This document shows, piece after piece, positions 23,003-37,498 of a DNA stretch of 64,000 nucleotides; positions within the stretch are counted from its first letter, which is position 1; each line of letters begins with the position of its first letter. The DNA comes from Lonicera japonica (Eukaryota > Streptophyta > Magnoliopsida > Dipsacales > Caprifoliaceae). The notes beneath the pieces are model-generated. The model was not told the DNA's origin. It worked only from the letters and a program-made list of their open reading frames with translations, and searched no databases. Position numbers and translations under genes: made by a program. The DNA lies in assembly GCA_021464415.1 (NCBI GenBank), contig CM038466.1, positions 26,847,017 to 26,911,016 on the forward strand. Reading direction: 5' to 3'.

Positions 23003-25302
23003 AAACATTCTTCGTGCTCTTTTTTTTTAACTTTTTTTTTTGGCGTTTGTTTGTATCTAATGATTTATGATGAAATGAGATGCAAAGAATTAACAAAAAT
23101 ATAAGTATCCTACTTCTTTTGAAGAGGGATAATGATTTGGATGGTGGTAGTGGCAGTGGTGAAGAAGAAGAAGAAGAAGAAGAAGAAGAAAGTATTTAAT
23201 TAAGGGCCTTTTTGTGTTTAGCACAATTAATTTAAATTGTTTTGCAATTAGCTCATTCTGAATTAGAAATTAGTAAATAGCCCAAATGATTGGATAATTA
23301 CTAATTAATATTTTTTAATTATTTTTTTCATTTTAAAAATTATTTAGTTGATTTCCAAGATTACCCTTTTGTTGACATCTAATTTTAATATTCAATAATA
23401 TCCTAAATTCTATCTTCTCATAATATAAGAGAACAATTAAATATTCAAAAATATTTTTTTTGTTGACGGGATAAACATTACTTATATTTTTTTAAATAAA
23501 TATCTATTCACAAATGATTTAGTTTCGTTTTGAATTTTAAAATTTTTAACACCTAACCGAATTATTTAATCTAATATGAATAGACATATTATTATTTTTG
23601 GGAGACATATTATATAGATAGTTTTATTTACATGGTAGACATATTAGTTTAATACATTAAAATATTTAAAACAGACATATTAGTGTGATATACCAGAAAT
23701 ATTTAAAATAGGCATATTAATGTGATACACAATAAGCAGGCATATTAGTGTGATACACCATGACTATCTCATGAGAATGATATACATCCACAAAATAAAT
23801 TGATATTGTAAACTACAAACCTACCTAACCATCGATTAACAAAAATAAAATGCAACATATGATAAAAAAACCTAATGAATAACGAAATAATGTAACAAAA
23901 ATCTTGAACGAATGACAAAGAATATTTTTGAAATGCAAACGTACATCTGACCAAAGAAGACCGTTGTAGCAAAGAAGTAAAAAGATGATGTGTAGATCAA
24001 TACAAATGCTGAAACTGAAAAATAGTTGTTTTATGTATGGCTTGAGAATAAAACACACCACCAATAAAATAGAAGGGACAAAATTAAATGATAAGGATTA
24101 ATTCCATAATTTGCTTAATAATGGATATGCTTCAAAACAACTACTCATTATCCTATACTTTAAGGTGGTTACCATAATCTATTTATTGTGACTGCAGCAA
24201 GCAAAAAATAAGGAGCCATAACCAATCCAATCAAGCAACCAGAGCAAGAGGGTTATATCATGCTTAAATCCCTATAATAATAATGAAATTAATTTTAAAA
24301 TAAAACCGGGTCAAATGCAAAACAATTGGGGTAAAAACAAAAAAAATGGGCTAAATCCTAATTTCTGAAATGGATCGGGTCTGAGTAAAAACAATCTTCA
24401 TGAAAATGGGTTAAATACTAATTTTCTTTTTAATTAATGGGATTAATAATTAATTTGAGTTTAAATAATTTAGAGTTATTAATTATTATTATTATTATTA
24501 ATTTGAGTTTAATGTTTTAATCATTAATAAAAAAATAAAAAGTGATGTGTGTCAATAGAGTAATTAACATTTTTTTGTAAAGAGAGTTTAGGGAGTAATA
24601 TGATGTGTGTCATTAAGAGCCCCCTATAAAAACACTTGGTTGCTATATTCGATTGGGGCCTATCGCCCCCTTTGCTTAAAGAATGGTTTCGCCTCTTATT
24701 AAAAGTGTTCAAATAAATGTATACAGTGCAATTAAATATAATTTTAAAATATTAAAATACTTATTGAAAATATAATTAATCTCTGCTTATTTTAAATTAA
24801 ATACATTATTAAAATAAGGATTTAACAATATTTTATGGATAGACCTATTAACATATTGGATATGAACCGGATCAAGCAAAGGGGGACATACAAAATACTA
24901 ATCCATATTTGTCTTTGTTACCATATACAAATATTCGATTCGTAGCCGCAATATCACTTTACTAAAATTTTATGAAAATGATAACACATGCCCTTTTCTT
25001 TTATTACAATAAATGTTGTACTTGACTTATATATAAAGCAAAGATGTAAATATCTACCAACAACTCATGTTAAACCATACTATAAACAGAAAGAATAACA
25101 TTTTACTTAAGAATTTGTGTCTAATTTAATGCATATTATAATTTAATTATGTCTATTTCTAAATGTGTAACATGTGTTTTTAGGGTATACATTAATATAA
25201 CCGAAAATTTTATTGTTAAACCGATTGACCAAAAATATTTCACAACATTCTATTTATGAATTTGGAAGAATATATAGGTGCAAATATATATATATATATA
25301 TA
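23003..25302. other. Intergenic AT-rich DNA with microsatellites; no gene seen
   Basis: Contains a GAA microsatellite at about 23160-23190. A short tandem block at 23640-23765 repeats a unit of about 38 bp (words CATATTAGTGTGATACAC and AATATTTAAAA). An ATT run lies at about 24483-24500. Short open frames are AT-rich and show no family features. Confidence 0.45.
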
Positions 25303-25698
25303 TAGGGGAAAGGATCTTAAGATGACCAATTTTTAGTCCTTAAATGTGGACCAATCAATTTGATGGGGTAAATGGATGAATTTTTTAATGAAACTTGGTG
25401 AAAATGTTCTCCATGATTAGTATATCACCATCCACTAAATTTCATTGAAAAATTCAATCGGGAAGAGGGTTAACTAAAAAATTGATATATATACACTTTC
25501 TTGGCCGTTAAAATTTAAGATGTTTAGATAACCCACTTCCCGATTGAATTTTTTGATAAAATTTGGTAGAGATGATCTACTAATCATGGAGATCATCTTC
25601 ACTAAGTTTCATAAAAAAATTCATTCCGTTTACCCCTTTAAAATGATTGGTCTGCATTTAAGGCAAAAATAAATGTTCCTCTTTAGATCCTTCTCCTA
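25303..25698. mobile_element. Foldback element with arms of about 190 bp
   Basis: The left arm begins TAGGGGAAAGGATC and the right arm ends GATCCTTCTCCTA. Along the arms, ATGGACCAATCAATTTGAT-type and GGGGTAAAYGGATGAATTTT-type words pair with their reverse complements, as do AAATTCAATCGGGAAG and CTTCCCGATTGAATTTT. It sits in TA repeats, consistent with insertion at TA. Nearly the whole element would fold into one hairpin. Non-coding. Confidence 0.7.
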
Positions 25699-26135
25699 TA
25701 TATATATAGGATTGATTTGCAAATGGATGGGATTAATGTTTATCAACATTTGATTTGTTAAACAACAGTCTTAACGGACATATATTTACAGTTAATGTTA
25801 TATATGCTCACGATTTGTATTCGGGACACTATAGTAGCCCCGACACTACATTTTACATCATTAATAATCAGTATCACAACAAGTGACACTCAAAATTTAA
25901 GTATCGAGTCAGTGGCTCGTTGTCGAACTTGGACATTCGATTCGATAACGTTCCATCGACTTAACCTAAACGACAACCTTTGACCAAATTTTTATTTCTA
26001 ACTCAATAAAATATCACCAAATACAAAATTTTAAGTCGGTAGCTTGTCACTAACTTGTATTTTATATAATTACTAATTAAGTAGCTAATCTCTAATTTTG
26101 TAATTACAATACTAAATAATTTTATAATATCTTAA

Positions 26136-26420
26136 GGCTCCGTTTGATTGCAAAGATGGAAAAGAAAAATAAATTTAGTTAGTTCGTGTAAAAAGATAGA
26201 AAATAAGGTTAGAGATATTATTCATTTTATAAGTATATATCCCCCATCCTTCAATATTTTTAGTGGAAAATATTTACTCACTCTCAAGCAAAGAAAATTT
26301 CTTCATGGAAAAACTTAAAAATCAAGAAGATATCACCTCTATCACTCAAATTATTTTTCATCTTTTCATTAAAACTAACTCAATTTATTTTTTTTTTTTA
26401 TTTTGCAATCAAACGGAGCC
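26136..26420. mobile_element. Tourist-like (PIF/Harbinger) MITE with TAA duplication
   Basis: The terminal inverted repeat GGCTCCGTTTGATTGCAAA at the left and its reverse complement at the right are essentially perfect. TAA flanks both sides (26133-26135 and 26421-26423). 285 bp, AT-rich, no transposase. A 3' end of the same family (GCAATCAAACGGAGTCTTA) is visible at about 50748-50766. Confidence 0.8.
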
Positions 26421-26754
26421 TAAGAGTGTATATAAAAAACTCTTTTTTTACCAAGTGACTTGTGTACCTCGCAGTCGCAACTGGTGTGCAGAGCACTACG
26501 ACTTTGTTTGCTTAGTCCCACAGACAAGTTTGACCGGATGTTTTAACTGTGCCGCCATTATATTTATGATTATGATGATGTACCCACCGTGGAGCAAATA
26601 TTTCTTTCAAAATTAATTCCGTTTTGAACACTATATGGTTGGTGGAAGTATGGCATGTTTTCAATTTTTCTCTTTTAAAAGTAATTTTTTTTAATTGACG
26701 TTGAAACTTATCATTTGAAATATTATTTTCCATATATATTTCTCATTCTAAAAA

Positions 26755-27958
26755 TAGGGATAAAAACATAAAAAATCTTGAAAGATTGAGTTTACTTGCA
26801 ATATTACTCCTGATATTTAAAAACATGCAATCATTTCTTTAAAGTTACGATTTAGTTACAATGGTTACGGAAAGTTGCGTTGGCGGCACGTGGCACGTGT
26901 TATAACACGGTAAATATTGAATCAGTAACAATCGAGATAAAAAAATAAAATAAACCTTGAAGTTTGACTTCGCTTGCAATGTTACTCTTGATACTCAAAT
27001 TTTGTCAATCCTTCACTTGAAGTTGATTTTCTATTGCAATCTTCCCCCTGAGTGAAACGGAAGTGACGAAAAGTTTACATGACCATCATATTGCTGACTT
27101 GGTGGCTGACATTACACTTTTTAAAAAAATATTAAAATATAATAACTTTTTAATACAAGAGAAAAGCAAAAGATGTGGATCCAAGAGTACCTTCATTTTA
27201 CTTTTTTATATTTGGTATGTTACGTTGTTAATTTTGTTTTTCTATGTTAGTTATTTGTCACTTAAACAAAATTTGTTGAATTATCAAACTTTAGGATAAT
27301 CATAAATACTACATATGCCTAAATACATGTGGTATGTTTAGTAATTAATTAATTAGTTTAATTGATTGTGATTTAGTAGTATTCTAGTAGAGATCCAAGA
27401 GCACATTCATTTTTTATTTATTTATTTTTTTGTATATATTTGGTATGTTGTTAATTTTACTTTTCTAGGTTAGTTATTTGTCAATTAAACAAAATTTATA
27501 GAATTATTAAACTTTAGGGATTTAGTAGTATTCTAGTAGAACTAGTAGTATTATATTTTAATATTTTTTTAAAAAGTACAAGTGCCGTGCAACTGCCAAG
27601 TAAGTAATATGATGGCCATGTAAACTTTCCGTCTGGTCCGTTTGGCTTAAGGGGAAGATTACAACGGACTAGCAACTTGAAGTGAAGGATTGACAAAATT
27701 GGAACATCAGGGGTAATATTGCACGCAAAGTTAAACTTTAGGGTTTATTTTATTTTTTTATATTGGCTGTTGTTGATTCAATATCCACCGCATCGTGCCA
27801 CGTAGGTCGCCAACTCAGCTTTCTGTAACATTTGTTTGTTACGAGGGCAATATTGTAACTAAATCGCAACTTGAAGGGAAGGATTGCATGTTTTTAAACA
27901 TCAAGGACAACATTGCAAATAAACTCAAATTTCAGGAATTTTTATGTTTTTATCCCTA
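26755..27958. mobile_element. Long-TIR Mutator-like element, about 1.2 kb
   Basis: About 390 bp at each end are inverted copies: TAGGGATAAAAACATAAAAA at the left matches the complement of the right end. Internal landmarks such as GTGGCACGTG (left) and CGTGCCACGTAGG (right) are in mirrored positions. The middle contains two direct copies of a roughly 120-bp segment (starting GATCCAAGAG near 27178 and 27392). No transposase domain was seen. The superfamily is inferred from arm length only. Confidence 0.65.
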
Positions 27959-27963
27959 AAAAA

Positions 27964-30593
<2,630 letters not shown>

Positions 30594-30826
30594 TTATGCT
30601 AAGTTATGCTGGCGGGGACTGCCTTGTTAATTCTGATGGTGAGTGTTGTTTTTGTTGTATGTGGTGGCGGTGTTAAAAAGTATATAGAAGTCGTTAAAGC
30701 TTATGTTGGTGTTTTGTTATTTTGTTTTTTTAAGGTAATAGTAAGTCAGTTTGATTCGGGTTATTTTCCTCACCCCATAAGTTTAATATGGCTACTGTTT
30801 TGGATTTAACATATAATTTTTTTTTA

Positions 30827-30837
30827 AATAAAATAAA
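30827..30837 (+). terminator. Possible polyadenylation signal of GGPPS
   Basis: AATAAAATAAA lies about 235 bases after the GGPPS stop codon. In AT-rich plant DNA this motif is common by chance, so the assignment rests on position only. Confidence 0.3.
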
Positions 30838-31983
30838 ATTATACAAGGTATTTGATTTATACTAGTTATACATCCGCTTTTATTTATACAAACGGTACAC
30901 AAATATATTGTATGGTGAATTATAATGAAAATGATAACAACTTCTTTTTCAATTTATATAGCTGCATGTGCACCTGCACCGCCAATGTGCTACACATATA
31001 CTCATGTATTTAAATGCTCTCACATGTTTCATTAAAAATATAAGTTTTGTGTTATTTGTATTAATGTATTCAAGTTGGATCAATCACATGTATAATAAGA
31101 AATTCCCAAAGTCCACTTTCACAACTTATATATATACATACATGTGATTGGTTCTTGAGACAGAGACATTGTTAGTAAGAAATATAATGGTGGTATAAAG
31201 TAATGCTCTACTGCTCTATTAGTGTGTAATTAATTAATTAATTAAGTCATTAGGCTATCGAGACTTAATTATAAAAATATTTATACAAAATAATGCCAAT
31301 AGATACCTTTTCTTTTTTACAAGAAAATAGTTGTAACTAATAATTTTTTGTATATATAGGGGTACATAATATAACCATTAACTTCTTAAGATGAGTTTCA
31401 ATCTTTAATCTACAAGGTTACATGCAATTAGCTTCATATGTTCCGACACTCGCATTGAGATGAGATTAATTCTTGCTCAAAAAATTGGTTGTCTTTGGCC
31501 AAAAGTGCTCCTAGCAAAAATCAAATTCATGCAGTGTAAAAACAATTCATTCACTTGAAATGCAAATTATCACGTATGCCACACCTTGTGATTAACTCAT
31601 TTGTTCTCATGTCTCTCTATATTCATTTACTTTCTTCTCTCTAAATTCATATGAATCTCTTTTGTCCAAACATCATATCAAAGCAAAAAATACCTTTAAA
31701 ATACACACTATCCATCATGACCCACGGATAAATAAAAATATAGATAATGATGTAGGCAAGTTTATTTATAAACATTGAATTCATACGGAGATTGGAGTAA
31801 TTAAGGCTGTCTAAGAATTTGAGAACGTGTACCTGGATCCAACTTAGCCAAAGCTTAAATTAATCAAAGCATTGGTACAGCCAAAAATGGTTGCCATTTA
31901 GAGGAACATTTTATCTTAAAATTTTATTTTCATTCGTACATCAAAATTAATGAAATTGTTAAAGAATGCATTTAGTATATCCA
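30838..31983. other. Intergenic, no gene seen
   Basis: AT-rich DNA downstream of GGPPS, with no recognisable coding sequence, tRNA-like sequence or terminal inverted repeats. It ends at the 10-bp direct repeat that flanks the next TIR element. Confidence 0.4.
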
Positions 31984-31993
31984 TTTATATATA

Positions 31994-33041
31994 AAGTAAA
32001 CAACAACTTTGCCCACTAAATTATTGCCCAATTTCATTTTGTCCACTAAACTTTTTTTTTTCATTTCACCCACTAAACTTTCAAATTGTTTTAATCCGTC
32101 CACTCCGTCCACTTCCGTCCATAAATGCGACGTTAGGGGGGGGGGGGGGCAGGGGGTGGTATTTTCGTCATTTCACCGGCAAAAACCCTCCTCTCCCTCT
32201 TCTCTCTTCTCCTCCCCCACTTCTCTCTCTCCTTTGCCTCCCTCTCCCCCTCCCACTTTGAAGGCTTCGACGATGCCCTTGACGACGACCTCCTCACCGA
32301 TCCCCCCCTCCGACGGTTTCATAGCTATTTTCCGTCCAATGAATCAAATTTCCCCACTGAACCCATTGAAATGGACCTTAGAAATTTCTTCATCTGGATA
32401 TTCAATAATAAACTTCCTACGGAATTTCTTCTTGAAATTTTGGCTCATTGGGTTATGGGAAATAGCTCTGAATTCCTAAGATGCCCTAAATCGATGAAAT
32501 TGTCAAAGCATTAACATAATGAATATGATCTGTTATTGTGTTTGTAACAATCCATACATAGTTTTCAACTTCTTTTTCTTCAACTTCATCTTAAAAAGTT
32601 GAATGGAAATGAAGACTGTTAGTTTTTAACCATGGGGCCAAGCGTAAGATGAAGTTGGGGCGTGGGGGCAAGGAGATGAGAAGAACCGACGAGGATCCGA
32701 AATTCGAGGTTCTTCAAATTTCGAAATGTGAAAACTGCGAATAATGGAAATGGCTTTGTTTATATATATATGTATATGTATATAAACACACATATAGAGA
32801 GAGAAAAAAACCTAAAGAAATACATATACAGAGAGAAAGGAATCCAAAGATCAATGTATATATAGCTATCTTCTTCATTAATCTCTCAATAAAAATCCAC
32901 TAAACCATTGTTTAGCGACGCATTTATGGACGGAAACGGACGGATTGAAACAATTTGAAAGTTCAGTGGATGAAATAAAAAAAAATTAGTGGGCAAAATA
33001 AAATTGAGCAACAGTTTAGCGGGCAAAATTGTTGTTTACTC
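31994..33041 (+). mobile_element. Mutator-like element with TIRs of about 140 bp and a 10-bp flanking repeat
   Basis: The left end AAGTAAACAACAACTTTGCC matches the inverted right end GGCAAAATTGTTGTTTACTC, and the arms extend to TCCATAAATGCGACGTTA against GCGACGCATTTATGGA. TTTATATATA flanks both sides (31984-31993 and 33042-33051), consistent with a 9-10-bp target duplication, though this is simple sequence. The middle is GC-richer. It contains an open frame at about 32230-32513 that reads like real protein (residues DLRNFFIWIFNNK, then LPTEFLLEILAHWVMG) but has no start codon and matches no family I know. It may be a captured gene fragment. Confidence 0.6.
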
Positions 33042-33726
33042 TTTATATATATATAGTATTGAAGAAGGATATCAATTGTTATTTAATTGCCATTTGGAAT
33101 CTATGATGTGCTCCCAGTAAGTCAATAACGTCTCCAAACATTAAAGGGGATTTTTTATTTATTCATTAATTATTAAACGTATTTTTTTATTATTAAAAAT
33201 TAAAATTATTTTCTATTTTTATAATCTTTATTTCCTCTGTGCGAGAAGTTCTCAAATAATTGTTATTTAATTGCCATTTGTTCCCAATAAGTCAATAACG
33301 TCTCCAAACATCAAAGGGGATTTTTTTTTCATTAATTATTAAACGTATCTTTATTTTTTCATTAAAAATTAAACTTATTTTTTTATTCTTATTATCATTA
33401 AACTTTATTTCTTCCGTGCGAGGTGTTTTCAAATAATTACATAAAAATTAGGAATAATGGTTGTCGATGATTAATTGTCATGATTTCATGTTTGAACATC
33501 CATAATGGTAAGAGAATGTGAGATGAGTAGCGAAAATTTATCTTATGAAGGCACACAATTATTAAGGTAGTTAGGGTAAAATGTTGTTGGATAACATAAT
33601 GGGGTGTGACAAAATTGAGTTGAGTTCAGCTCACTACCATGCAATAAAGTATTTGGTGAAACCGGGGGTGACGGACACCAAATAGTTAGGCGACCAGAGC
33701 CAGATGCTAATCTGTTTGGCATTTGG

Positions 33727-34133
33727 TAGGAATGGCAAAAAAACCCAACCCTGTAGGTGTCCGATCCGACCCAACCCGAATTGGGCGGGTTTTTTAAGAC
33801 CAGCTTGCCTATATATAAATATATTAATATAAAAATTATATATACATTGTATGTATTTTAAAAAATAAAAAACTAGACATTGTTTAACCAAACGTGGGCC
33901 ATTAGATCTTTACACTAACACATTTATATATACATTAACACATCTCCTTCTCTATTATATATATAAATAATAATAATTCGAGGCGGGTCGGGGCGGGACT
34001 CCTAGCTAAGCTTGCGGAGCGGTTTTGGTTTTTTTTTTAAAACTCGTTTTGGGTTTGGGGCAGGCTAGGGTACATACAGGTCAAGTTTGGTAATAGTCAA
34101 ACCCGCCCCATATCCGACCCGTTGCCATTCCTA
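33727..34133. mobile_element. hAT-like MITE with a near-perfect 8-bp target duplication
   Basis: The ends are TAGGAATGGCAA at the left and TTGCCATTCCTA at the right, followed inward by CCCAACCC/GGGTCGG-type words typical of hAT elements with TAGGGATGGCAA ends. It is flanked by GCATTTGG (33719-33726) and ACATTTGG (34134-34141), 7 of 8 identical. 407 bp, no transposase. Confidence 0.75.
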
Positions 34134-34721
34134 ACATTTGGGCTCTTTTCTCTCTCTTATTTTTATTTTCTCTACACACACACTCTCTTAAAATACCATA
34201 AGATAATAATTTTCTGACTATTTTTATCGTATATACCCCCTATTTTAATATCTAAATAAATAGTGAAAAATGGGAAGATAAATCAAATTTAAACTAAACT
34301 AAACTAAACTAACACACTGTCAAAGTCAAATAAGCCAGCCATATGAATTGTCGCCAAAAGAAGTTGAATATAGTACCGTACTGCTTCACCCCATGCAGAA
34401 AACGTAATTCTTAAATTGTTTGATAATGGTTCTATGTCAAGATATTTGTCTTTAATTTCTTAGCCAGTCATGATGGATGGAGTAGATAAATATATATTAA
34501 TTGTTTTCAATTCTTCCTCATGAAGTCTAATAAAGTTGCTCAAATTTTATATTATTAATGCATTTTGCCTCCTTTTTAAGGTTTTTGCTTTAGAACAAAT
34601 GTCACATCTCTATTAGAAACACACATATTGTGCTATTTATCTCGGATCCGGATGGGCACACGGCGAAATTTGTTGTAATCCCGAAAACAATATACTTTTA
34701 CTTTTGACATGAAGCGCATAT

Positions 34722-35203
34722 TGTTGGATTTTTAATTTAATATTGAGCTTATATGTATAATAATTATGTATTATGGACTGTCGTATGATTAAACCCATTT
34801 TAAAATGATCAACTAAAGTTTGAGTTATTTGGACGTAAATATATTTAATAGAGTGTGGACCTTTAATGTGTAGATATTTAAGGATAATTTCTATTTTTAT
34901 GATATGCTAAAATAAAAGTACTAAATAGATAGTATGATTTACTATCTAAATATATTGTGGTTATGGTCCCCAGATCAAACATACGTATTATGTCCTCGTT
35001 CAACCCCATTATCACAGAGAGCATAAAGAAAGTTTAAAGAATTCTTTAAAGAAATACGTGTAAATCTAGAAGACTAACCATTTGACTACAAAATATGCGC
35101 TATGAATTCAGGTATACTTTCACATATTAATTTATTAATTATTGGTGATACGACATGAACGATCATAGAATTTATGATTATTTAGAACTAACAAGATCTA
35201 ACA
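34722..35203 (+). repeat. 5' LTR of the Copia element
   Basis: Begins TGTTGGATTT and ends AGATCTAACA, giving the usual TG...CA ends. It aligns along its whole length with 41899-42372 (shared words TAATAATTATGTATT, ATAGATAGTA and ATATTGTGGTTATG). Confidence 0.9.
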
Positions 35204-35205
35204 AA

Positions 35206-35221
35206 TGGTATCAGAGCAAGG
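35206..35221 (+). other. Primer-binding site (initiator tRNA-Met type)
   Basis: TGGTATCAGAGCAAGG starts two bases after the left LTR. It is complementary to the 3' end of initiator tRNA-Met, the usual reverse-transcription primer of plant Copia elements. Confidence 0.9.
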
Positions 35222-35707
35222 TTTTCGTGTTGTCATTAAGAATATACTTAATTTTTTTTTTCTGATTCATAATTATTTTGGGCGACTTTGAATCTAATAA
35301 ATTTTTAGGTTTTAAAATTATTAGATTTAAATAAAATTATTAGTTATATCATTGAATTGATTAATAAAAAGATTCTGCCAAAAAATTGGATTCAATTAGA
35401 CACTCGATAAATTAATTAGTTATATATATATGGATTAAGGTTTAAGATAATAAAAAAAAAGTTCAGATTCTTTGATTTCCAAATCTCTGCCAATTTTAAG
35501 AATGCTCGTTGACTTTTAGTATGACTACATATATGTATGATAAGGTTGGCTGTGTATATAAATATATAAAGTTGTATGCATGTATATATATATATAATTG
35601 GTCTAATCAACCATATTTGTTGATATGTCAAATCGACATAGTGTTTTTTTTTTCCTGCTATGTGGCTGCCGAGCGAGACTATTATCGTTAATATTATTAT
35701 TTTGTTA

Positions 35708-36818
35708 TAATTTATTGACTTAACTTCTTACATTAATAATTATATTTCAGTAAATTTTCTAAAATAATTTTTATTAGACATAATTTTTTGAACCTTGATG
35801 CTATCCAACTTCTGTCCGTTTTCAACATTTTTTTGTCGAAAATACCCATCTCACATATCTTCTTCTTCCTTGTACTAAAAAATCCTAATTTTCTCTCTCA
35901 TCTCATTTTCTTCTTCTTTTTCTGTCCATCGTCGTCTTCTTCCATTTGATTTCATCTTCTCACCACCGCCACCTTCCATTCCACCATCACATGGGTTCAT
36001 CACTTGAGAATAGATGATCTGTTTTTCACTTGGGTTATCTTTTTCCCCTAAGTTAATCTGTTAATCTTATTCCTTATAGAGAGTTTGACAATCTCACCAC
36101 CCCTACCTTCTATTCCACCATCACCTCATTCTCACAATCGCGGGTGGCGAACCACCATTGCCACTGCATAATCAAACTCTTTCTGTAATCAAACAAAAAA
36201 CAAATCGAAAATCAACTATGACACCCATAAGCTCTTCGGTTTATAATATTTGGCGTATCTAATTGGCTCCTTTACCTCTTCACTTATTTCTTCCATTTTT
36301 CCTCTAAATATTTGTATATAGATATACCCAAATCATACCTCAACTAAAATTAAATCAAACCCATCAAAGATAAAACCAAATTGAAATCAATCATTCAAAA
36401 TCAAAATGAAATTGAAAGAAACTCACAAAATTTTGGGCATGTGTGTATATATATATTATAAAGAGAGAAAGTTTGTTTTTTTCATGGATGGTGGTAGCGG
36501 TATTGGTTTGCCAGCGACGAAATTCGTGGTGGCGTTAGTGGTGGCGGTCCATGAAGCTTAGCAGGCGACAAGTTGATTGTTTTGTGTATTTGAAGTTGGT
36601 TTATAATTAGTGTTTTACTTGTAGAGGGTTTGATGGATGGAGGAAGAAGAAGAATGAAAGGGCAAGGGTAAAACTGAGGGGGCATTTTCGTCAAAAAGTG
36701 TTGAAAACGAATATAAGTTGGATAGCGTCAGGATTCAGGAGATTATGTCTAATAAAAATTATTTTAGGGCATTTACTCAAATATGGCTATTAGCGTAAGG
36801 GGTTAAGTCAATAAACCC
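35708..36818. mobile_element. Mutator-like element nested in the Copia 5' leader
   Basis: The arms of about 120 bp are inverted copies: TTATTGACTTAAC near 35712 pairs with GTTAAGTCAATAA near 36802. CTAAAATAATTTTTATTAGA near 35758 pairs perfectly with its complement near 36750, and GTTGAAAACG-type words also pair. Flanks share TTTTGTT (7 of 9 positions match), suggesting a 9-bp duplication. The inside is GT/CT-rich with no transposase. It separates the primer-binding site from gag, so it inserted after the retrotransposon. Confidence 0.6.
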
Positions 36819-37498
36819 CTTTTGTTTGTTGCTTTCGACAGAGCCATTGTAGTGTTATATATATATTAAAAGTGCCGTGTACTTTGTTTATGTGTATATA
36901 TACATATTTATTACCTCATGTTTTGTGTATTATACTAGTACGTGTATATACATTAATTTTTTTAGAGCCTAAATTTTGGGTTATATAGGTTAAGATATGG
37001 ATATAGGTTTATTACCCAATAAACTTTTAACAAACCAATTTAAATTCAAATATTGGTATAATTAAGTATATATATTTTGAGAAGAATTAATTGAAGCGAC
37101 ATGTCGCCAAAGTGACATCTCTCGTAGAAATTTATTTATTTTAATTTATAAATGGTTGTGTGCTTGTAACTTATGTAAATTTTGACCGGCTCAAAAAAAT
37201 GTTAACTTTTAACATAATTGGATGTACACCTATAGTAATAAACATGTGATAATTATTCAATTTTTTCATGTGAACAATAAATCGGACCAAAAATAGATTT
37301 ATTATTCGACATATCCTTATTATCAATGTTTAATTACTATAACAAGATATTACTTGCAAGTTAGTATTTTTATTCTAAGATAAAATATTAATGGAGCACC
37401 CGAAATCTTGAGATGGGAATTAACTTTATTTGAATTTATTATATTTGTTTATACGAGCTTGTTTTGTTTGTTTATTATTATTTTATGTGGATTCAGCT

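Noticed and set aside
32009..32479. 156-codon open frame starting with ATG
   Set aside because: It begins in the transposon arm and runs through a pyrimidine tract; the other frame at 32230-32513 is the more protein-like one.
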